The notes under the pieces were generated by a model. It ran no database searches and was not told where the DNA came from. It saw only the letters and a program-made list of their open reading frames with translations. Positions 34,701-38,377 of a stretch of DNA of 38,377 nucleotides are shown in pieces. The stretch is from an uncultured Bacteroidales bacterium (GTDB lineage Bacteria; Bacteroidota; Bacteroidia; Bacteroidales; Paludibacteraceae). Location of the stretch: contig ONBH01000019.1 of NCBI GenBank assembly GCA_900316005.1, positions 1 to 38,377 of the forward strand, given 5' to 3'. The number at the start of each line of letters is the position of its first letter. Position 1 is the first letter of the stretch. A program made the translations under genes and the position numbers.

Positions 34701-37543
34701 GACGTACGCCAACGGAAACTCTCATTCTTATATAGCACATGGTTAATCGAATCGTACAGCGAATCGCAGAATGACTCATACCAGGTACGACTGATATTCA
34801 GCGGCATCGTCAGCTGCAACTGCAGGATACTGTCGCACCCGCCACCCGGACACTCCGGACAGCCATGCGTCATCATCGTGTCGGCAAAGAGACCGATCTT
34901 CTTCTTGTTACTGCCCGAACCCGTCTCACGGAAACGCGGATCGCGCGACGAGATACGCAGCGTGTCTTCGTGACCCTTCTGCCAGTTGTAACCTACTATC
35001 CACTCATAGAACACCTCCGCCGTGTCCGCTGAGCACCACGTACGGTACTTGGTCGAGACCGGCACAGGCGATACATGCAGATGCAACTCAATGATACTGT
35101 CGCAACCTTTGAACGTAGCATCGATATTTCGGTAGTTACAGCCCTGCGTCTTCAGGGTGTCATAATAAACCCCGTCTGCGCGACGGAAATAGTTGCCTTT
35201 TAACTTGTCGGTGATATAGAGTTCTGACAATCGGTTCTCGCAATACGACGTATCGATGACCGTGCGGAACGTGTCGCACACATACAACTCAAACGCTACC
35301 AAGCTATCGCAGCCATACAGCGTCTGGTAGTGGCGCTGGTAGTAGTTGTAGCCGCCTACATAGCCTTCCTTATATGCTGCGGCGGCATCTTGCGGGGCAA
35401 AACGCGTCGAGTCCAGCCGCGTGCGGTCGTGGGGCACGACATAATCAGTACCATCGTGGTGATCGTAGTAGAAATAGATCGTATCACCCATACAGATAAC
35501 GCGCTTGATAGTATCATCGTACAGACGAGTCACCTGTATCAAGGTATGCAGCGTGTCATACTCGGGCGGCAAGTCCTGACATACGATATGCTTGCGGGCA
35601 GTCACCGTCACCAGTTCATACAACGTATAGGGGTCGCGTTGCGGAGGCAACAAACCGTCTTGGTTATCCAATATAAATTGATACGACCAGCTGTGCAAAC
35701 CCGAAGCCTGGCTCTGCTGCGTCTCTGTTTCCAGCGGTTCCGCCTCGCGCGTTCCCGTCGAGCTGTAGCGATAGATGCTCCAGTGAAGTGTGTCTGCAAA
35801 ACGTCCCAAATCTATAGCAAATGGCACCGTGGTGCTGTCGCACACACGCACCGTATCCCAGTGTGCCATCTGGGGGTCGGGATATTCGTCTTTCTGACGC
35901 TGATACCAACCCTGGTCTTTCCGCGCCACATCGTACGACGGCGACATAGTCGGATCACTCGTGGTCACGAACATCGAGTCCAGCCCCGGCATCGGATTGA
36001 ATGATAAGGTGTATTGATACGAAAGACCTTCACCCAGTCCGTACACAAAACCCACAAAGCCCTCACCCGTGCTGGTCAGGGTATGACCACCGCTCTGCGG
36101 CACCTGTATCGAGGCATACGACATCGTGGGGTCGGCTGTGAATGCCGTGAAGTTCGAGGCTGATATTGACGTCGTCGTTCCATCACTATTACTCAGCGTG
36201 AATGTACCTGTATCGGCCGTCTTGGTCACGATTTGCACAAAATGCCGCTGGATATTCTTGCTCGCATACTGCGGGTCTAAGGTCTTGGTGAAGAATGTAG
36301 CATGATTCAGACGATGAGTCCATGCCGCTACCATCGCGTTGGCACCATCACCCCATTGGTAACGCACACGCCCCTCCATGCCTTGGTTTACCGACGGCAT
36401 CGACATGTAGTCATACACCAACACCGGCTGCGTAGCCTCTATCACCACGTTCTCAGCCCAACCCTCGTTATCCACGCGGTACACCACGGGGAATGCCGGG
36501 TCACTCTTTTCCACCAGCGACTCGCCTCTATTGAGCGTCACCGTCACCGTGGTATCCGTCATGTAAGCCAAATCGTAATACGACAGTGTTACCTCTGTAT
36601 TGTCATATACAGCCGTCACGCTGTACGCATTGACCGAGGTATTCTGCGCCCGACCGATATAGAACTTCGTTCCTAATTTATCTATCGGCATCACTTGCTC
36701 GTACGTATGGTCACCGGCATTACCCTCGACACGCTCGGGCACAACAGCACTCTCATTACCCGTAAAAACAGCTATCGGTCTATCCGCACAGATGAGCGAA
36801 CCGCTCAGGTCCACATCCGGTGCATCTTCGGATGCTGTCTGCGACTCCACCAGGAACACCTGGCCTTTGTTCATCACGATAGGTGTACTCGGTGACACGC
36901 CGACCTTCGTGCTCTTGGAGGGAGTGATATACACATGCGTATTGTCCTCCGTTGCCACAATGGCAAACTCCGACGACATCGTTTCCTCACGGAAGGTCTG
37001 AACCATATACTCCGTTCCCAACGCCGCTACAGGCAGCACCAACGCAGCATCACGGCTGGATGAACCCGCCAAACCCATACGGTTATAAGCGTAGCACGTG
37101 AATACCGTCACCGTATCCGTTGAATACACATGCAGACCCGCATCCGTAGGCGTGGTCAGCATGATTTCCGGATACAACTGCTGTACAAACTGCGGAGCTA
37201 TCTTCAGGGTGTCCCATCCGCCGGCTGTCGTTACCTGCAACTGCCCAACCAGCGAACCGTCTGCCGTAGCCACCTTGACCGTCACCGGCTGAGCAGCGGT
37301 TACGATAATCTCCAAGTCCAACGAACCATCGGACGACAATGCCTGGTTGTTATTCAGAAAGGCCACCCAGAACTCACTGCCCTCGGTGGATGATAAGCGT
37401 TGTTGGCGGGCTGCCGATGCCGACAGAACCGACATCATTAGCAGCAAAAGCAAAACAATTGCCTTAATAAACCGTAGTTTTACTATATGGGATAATACAG
37501 TAATAAATCGTAGTTTTACTATATGGGATAATACAGTCCTCAT
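28754..37543 (-). CDS. Giant T9SS-secreted surface protein with IgGFc-binding-like domain and about 30 GCDS repeats
   Basis: The 2929-residue product starts with a signal peptide (core IVLLLLLMMSVLSASA, to about residue 45). Next comes a domain resembling the IgGFc-binding N-terminal family: GSEFWVAFLNN, LGTEYMVQTF, FAIVATEDNTHVYITPS, ICADRPIAVFTGN, YEQVMPIDKLGTKFYIG. From about 560 to 2650 there are about 30 units of roughly 70 residues, each with C-x-x-(D/E)-x-x-x-x-W, a YYDSL strand, then GCDS-x-x-x-L-x-L-x-V. An Ig-like stretch (YQWYQNNKLLVGETD) and a type A T9SS sorting domain follow (GDYYIYDPHGTLYKSG, PGMYIIRLKD, RDVKILVK). It should be secreted and bound to the cell surface, probably as an adhesin. 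The ligand is unknown, and binding to IgG should not be assumed. Confidence 0.9.
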   Translation of the reverse strand: MRTVLSHIVKLRFITVLSHIVKLRFIKAIVLLLLLMMSVLSASAARQQRLSSTEGSEFWVAFLNNNQALSSDGSLDLEIIVTAAQPVTVKVATADGSLVGQLQVTTAGGWDTLKIAPQFVQQLYPEIMLTTPTDAGLHVYSTDTVTVFTCYAYNRMGLAGSSSRDAALVLPVAALGTEYMVQTFREETMSSEFAIVATEDNTHVYITPSKSTKVGVSPSTPIVMNKGQVFLVESQTASEDAPDVDLSGSLICADRPIAVFTGNESAVVPERVEGNAGDHTYEQVMPIDKLGTKFYIGRAQNTSVNAYSVTAVYDNTEVTLSYYDLAYMTDTTVTVTLNRGESLVEKSDPAFPVVYRVDNEGWAENVVIEATQPVLVYDYMSMPSVNQGMEGRVRYQWGDGANAMVAAWTHRLNHATFFTKTLDPQYASKNIQRHFVQIVTKTADTGTFTLSNSDGTTTSISASNFTAFTADPTMSYASIQVPQSGGHTLTSTGEGFVGFVYGLGEGLSYQYTLSFNPMPGLDSMFVTTSDPTMSPSYDVARKDQGWYQRQKDEYPDPQMAHWDTVRVCDSTTVPFAIDLGRFADTLHWSIYRYSSTGTREAEPLETETQQSQASGLHSWSYQFILDNQDGLLPPQRDPYTLYELVTVTARKHIVCQDLPPEYDTLHTLIQVTRLYDDTIKRVICMGDTIYFYYDHHDGTDYVVPHDRTRLDSTRFAPQDAAAAYKEGYVGGYNYYQRHYQTLYGCDSLVAFELYVCDTFRTVIDTSYCENRLSELYITDKLKGNYFRRADGVYYDTLKTQGCNYRNIDATFKGCDSIIELHLHVSPVPVSTKYRTWCSADTAEVFYEWIVGYNWQKGHEDTLRISSRDPRFRETGSGSNKKKIGLFADTMMTHGCPECPGGGCDSILQLQLTMPLNISRTWYESFCDSLYDSINHVLYKNESFRWRTSGRYAMDQTKRLWNNSTGEYVRADSLTYLPPRAGGRSYMVIDSVPGRKRWDEEQQDSVMDCDTTYILYLTPRAIRLVEQTITIPDNVQYTWVRTANGITHSDVLGPFSAAGSPYMFVDSIFICESEYTCSCHDYFHLHVVIASNYYYEESLEMCDNDTLRWDTHHCGHATDTVFRHMQAGTYIIYDSLRTKGQPMETDSVFRLALTVHPTYSYYDTLHICDRDTVRWQNLLIAGDKAETGTSVPQRTYAHGQHYDTAAYASVSSCDSIYYLTLYVHESFYQAEDSVICQDEPFTWLHHEGHSLTDEAGNPVTLSTAEAGRFVYIDHLYTSDCPTCSAAAPGCDSIFRLTLTVRPSYIGERILVEEDTTCQSDLPYIWTGHLDEHGLPMQFSVSGTYRDSLKTVAGCDSVMELRLIVIPNTTQNLDTILCQNDEPFYFGSQLHYIVPADSLPGTYYISKEVGIAGKCSYLENLSFTIHPSFYHAQYDTICQDVIQPAYTWTDSTGATHDAIAISIARTGDYVYHDSLQTIHGCDSIWTLYLHVDTVYSYEETITICSNDTLTWQKRTYEGHTPGTFHYDTTWVTQELCDSSYYLTLHVLPAYPMVQDTSYFDICDDAPFIFYETTYNANGEWVSPTHAEQRYVFTRMDTTILGCDSMVAHVVYVHPTWYFPQTDTICQDTVTTLYTWQDLNGVTRSKTASRAHAGTYILYDSLTTNAGCDSVYELSLTILPSYYNYYEVQMSNEDTLRWQGVLYGGSMTSLPHDVRIVGGDTTIITHYPTVGEGTLTCDSTIELFLRQGKIYRDTVYGYTCSNVPYTWYRRDLQGNDSVVMTGLTEEKTYLDRHVTHMGYDSLFFLVLEFYPTYLSAAERTTRDSVCQGFAYEWADHYTIPAGLGVGEHIFRDSLHTEAHGCDSVWTLLLRVDSVYDYTEVITICSNDTLEWQRRLIYDLTAGDYRFDTIWTSAQGCDSAYHLNLHVNPAYLEAQDTTYHSICDNDSFLFYGTTYNANGEWVSPTHEVQRMELHYWDTTRVGCDSLAVHVIYVHPTYLYHTPDTATCRYVPFRWENHENRLLYLVETGEWTDSIAVSRIGTFHYVDSLKTQTCSLCHDGGGCDSVWTLTLTVHPVGRFDSAYVVCSNDLITWQRRLYVGVDYDTLRWGAIAPATARYDSVIYLPDTIAYADTARYQNEFGCDVIYYLQLRIDTMAYTRIHESICDNDSTWTFGHDRWYHTSAEYYPANYQDYRADRQVILLDSLYSQVTGCDSIVELTLDIYPSYRFDTTITTCSNVLTNWRNHINVNYWTTGTYYDTVPTAHGCDSVFVLHLYVVPSFYSRQTQYICKNDTVDWHLQRIYYEPANERDVYTTYTVTYSTGEACDSTYILDVYFFDWYTQRDTDVICGNQPYYWRGRTLTQPGVYYDSLKTKVCHCDSTFILYLSHHPVYLYEQYDSICRNEEWAVGDYVLDDTLYSIYGCDSIYRTYLHVSPDYAFDTVFTFRDDEVSVWQNQRYVGYQAGGDYRVGEYYDTVRYTSKYGCDSVYRARFTVYYEHYDTARVFCTGESTMWHGRTYTAQLATTLYDTIRTYTTWGNDSTFYFRVRFTQSYYFPDSVSVCVDEGYENWHGHPIDSLLARVWLMTEDTTVTYWDSCLTVNGCDSVYKLTIHVRPITYSEVWDTLCIGDSYPFHSRYLTEGGTYVDTGLNIYGCKHIETLYLTKIDPREYNIVVTDVCADGGGYAIAVSCGVRKPKTYSIIYDENDQLDNIVNKVYDDSLILVPIPEPSTRQDYVRPDWYHAKLYLEGVCVDNEIVAQEYDLLIRYPSWIIEQHWNDAIGILVPELNGGYRFDAYQWYQNNKLLVGETDSYLFQPHYLEDGGWYYVALTREGEDYAIPTCPIQASIGPEDPLMPTTPYISVVPTIVEKENPVVYILSPNQGDYYIYDPHGTLYKSGSFVPDDHAAADLRVPAVPGMYIIRLKDTTGLRRDVKILVK
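29575..35850 (-). repeat. Array of about 30 coding repeats (GCDS units) in the giant gene
   Basis: About 30 diverged ~210-bp units can be counted by their closing GCDS-x-x-x-L-x-L-x-V motif, with variants such as MDCDT, METDS, GKCSY, MGYDS and WGNDS. Boundaries are approximate. Units are well diverged except for a later block duplication (31565-31980 against 32700-33115). Confidence 0.85.
37466..37537 (-). repeat. Tandem 36-bp duplication in the start of the giant gene
   Basis: Two 36-bp units (37466-37501 and 37502-37537) differ at one base (C37472 against T37508). In frame they encode TVLSHIVKLRFI twice, residues 3-26, just before the hydrophobic core of the signal peptide. Each unit contains TAGTTTTACTA, a small inverted repeat. 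Confidence 0.93.
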
Positions 37544-37589
37544 TTCGTATGTTTTTGCAGTCTTTTTTTATACCTTTAAAAATAGTTTG

Positions 37590-37620
37590 CAAAGGTACAA
37601 CATTTTTTGCATATATGCAA
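37590..37620 (-). promoter_or_regulatory. Bacteroidetes-type promoter for the giant gene operon
   Basis: On the - strand TTG (37620-37618), a 20-bp spacer and TACCTTTG (37597-37590) fit the consensus. The same spacing is seen at the pyrC promoter. The leader would be about 40 nt to the ATG at 37543, which supports that start. Confidence 0.8.
37607..37620. promoter_or_regulatory. Perfect 14-bp palindrome on the -33 box
   Basis: TTGCATATATGCAA reads the same on both strands and its end is the -33 TTG of the giant gene promoter. A dimeric repressor bound here would cover the promoter. Confidence 0.55.
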
Positions 37621-37631
37621 ATAAAACGACA

Positions 37632-37666
37632 AAAATCGCAAAAAACATACGATTTTTTGCAATTTT
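37632..37666. promoter_or_regulatory. Inverted repeat with 14-bp arms upstream of the giant gene promoter
   Basis: Arms 37632-37645 and 37653-37666 match at 13 of 14 positions around a 7-base centre. It lies 12 bp above the -33 box. It may be an operator, or a terminator of transcription arriving from the right-edge gene. Confidence 0.55.
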
Positions 37667-37703
37667 CCACCAAAAATCTTTCCCCGACTTCACCGAGCCG
37701 TTC

Positions 37704-37851
37704 CCGAGGAAATCCCGAGACAATCCCGAACCAATTCCGAGCCAATCTCGAACCATTACTTTGTCGATTCTTCCGCGAGAGTGAACCGAACCAATCCCGA
37801 GACAATCCCGAGACAATCTCGAACCAATTCCGAGACAATCTCGGGGTCGTA
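37704..37851. repeat. Two arrays of 11-bp direct repeats upstream of the giant gene
   Basis: Units of CCGAGACAATC and variants (CCGAACCAATC, CCGAGCCAATC, TCGAACCAATT) run head to tail at 37704-37758 and again at 37786-37851, about five each, with an unrelated 27-bp gap. Joined units create palindromes such as CGAGACAATCTCG. A further 12-bp direct repeat (CGAACGCGACA at 37856 and 37868) follows. No gene is supported in this interval. Confidence 0.85.
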
Positions 37852-37961
37852 AAATCGAACGCGACACCGAACGCGACAGCAGAGATCACTATCGTGTCCG
37901 TCTATCTGAGGCCTCGCATGCCTTATCATCCGGACTAATAGCAATCTCTGCTTTATTTACC

Positions 37962-37991
37962 GTCGTAATGACGTCATACCGTCATGACGAC
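37962..37991. terminator. Hairpin after the right-edge gene, possible terminator
   Basis: GTCGTAATGACG (37962-37973) pairs with CGTCATGACGAC (37980-37991) with one mismatch across a 6-base loop. It begins 10 bp beyond the stop of the - strand gene at 38002. There is no clear T-run, so termination is only one possibility. Confidence 0.45.
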
Positions 37992-38001
37992 ATCTCGCGT
38001 C

Positions 38002-38377
38002 TTACCGCAGCTTCGGGAAGTTGAAGTGGTATGCCACCTTAACGCCTACATCGAAATAACCGATGCCCTTGGCGTACGTATCCGTGGCGGACAGCACATT
38101 CACCGGCGCCGGCGTGTTCCACTCGGGGTTCTTAACGCCTACCAAGCTCTCGGCGCTCGTATCGTTGCGATAGAGCGTATAGACGCTGTAGTTGGCATAG
38201 GCACCCAGCGAGAGCGAATTACCCGTCAGCAGCTTGAACTCATAGCCCGCCTCCGCGGTCAGCATCACATTCAGCTTGGCGGCACTCCATTTACCCGGCT
38301 GCTTCTTCTGCTCGTCGCTCAACTCACCCGTCACAGCCTCGTTCGGGACCTTCACATCGTATTCCTGGAAATAGGCT
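38002..38377 (-). CDS. Outer-membrane beta-barrel protein, C-terminal part (5' end outside window)
   Basis: The frame is open to the right edge, so only the last ~125 residues are seen. They show alternating barrel strands: LNVMLTAEAGYEFKLL, SLSLGAYANYSVYTLY, and a final IGYFDVGVKVAYHFNFPKLR that ends near the stop, as barrels do. The pattern AE-G-EF ... AYA-Y---TL also occurs in the barrel protein at 27646-28749, and both end in a short G-x-K-x-x-Y-x-F-x-F-P strand, so they look like paralogues. It is separated from the giant gene by the 458-bp regulatory region and may close a similar operon to the right. Its function is unknown. Confidence 0.75.
   Translation of the reverse strand, partial: AYFQEYDVKVPNEAVTGELSDEQKKQPGKWSAAKLNVMLTAEAGYEFKLLTGNSLSLGAYANYSVYTLYRNDTSAESLVGVKNPEWNTPAPVNVLSATDTYAKGIGYFDVGVKVAYHFNFPKLR

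Noticed and set aside
37466..37537. CRISPR-like repeat of 36 bp
   Set aside because: Two units in direct contact with no spacer and no cas gene nearby; it is a simple tandem duplication.
37464..37944. Open frames with RNWFGIVSGL-like repeats upstream of the giant gene
   Set aside because: They are translations of the 11-bp DNA repeats and run over the promoter; no start signal or protein family fits.

Overview
The window looks like the chromosome of a member of the Bacteroidota, most likely Bacteroidales. The reasons are two promoters of the Bacteroidetes form (TTG, 20 bp, TAnnTTTG), a giant secreted protein with GCDS repeats and a type IX secretion (T9SS) sorting domain, and outer-membrane beta-barrel genes of Bacteroidetes style. 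No RNA gene, insertion sequence or CRISPR array was seen.

Region 1 (1-420): the 3' end of a sensor histidine kinase on the + strand, then a hairpin with T-runs on both sides that probably terminates both converging transcripts.

Region 2 (421-26414): nineteen genes, all on the - strand, tightly packed behind one recognisable promoter upstream of pyrC. Transcription order is pyrC-pyrK-pyrD-pyrF-pyrE-pyrB-guaB-guaA-purE-purL-purM-purH-purD-purB-purA-carA-carB-purC-purF-like. This is the whole UMP pathway (CarAB, PyrB, PyrC, PyrDK, PyrE, PyrF) interleaved with most of IMP, AMP and GMP synthesis (PurD, PurL, PurM, PurE, PurC, PurB, PurH, PurA, GuaB, GuaA). A Cys-containing PurF, a GAR transformylase (PurN or PurT) and PurK are not in the window. 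The cluster has several oddities. Three unrelated enzymes (PurA, CarA, PurE) begin with nearly the same 13-residue leader, with about 80% identical DNA. PyrB ends in a zinc-binding module resembling that of the regulatory chain PyrI. The PurF homologue has lost its glutaminase nucleophile but keeps the likely Fe-S cysteines and the PRPP loop. CarB resembles animal CAD/CPS. Three pyr junctions are built from 7-bp or 8-bp tandem repeats that supply stop and/or start codons.

Region 3 (26493-37543): a probable three-gene surface operon on the - strand. It encodes a 2929-residue secreted protein (signal peptide, IgGFc-binding-like domain, about 30 GCDS repeats, T9SS sorting domain), then an outer-membrane beta-barrel protein, then a lipoprotein with an incomplete vWA fold. 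By analogy with SprB/SprF-type pairs, the beta-barrel may help display the giant protein; this is inference.

Region 4 (37544-38377): a 458-bp intergenic region with a promoter, a palindrome on the -33 box, a long inverted repeat and two arrays of 11-bp repeats. It is followed by the 3' end of another beta-barrel gene that resembles the one in region 3.
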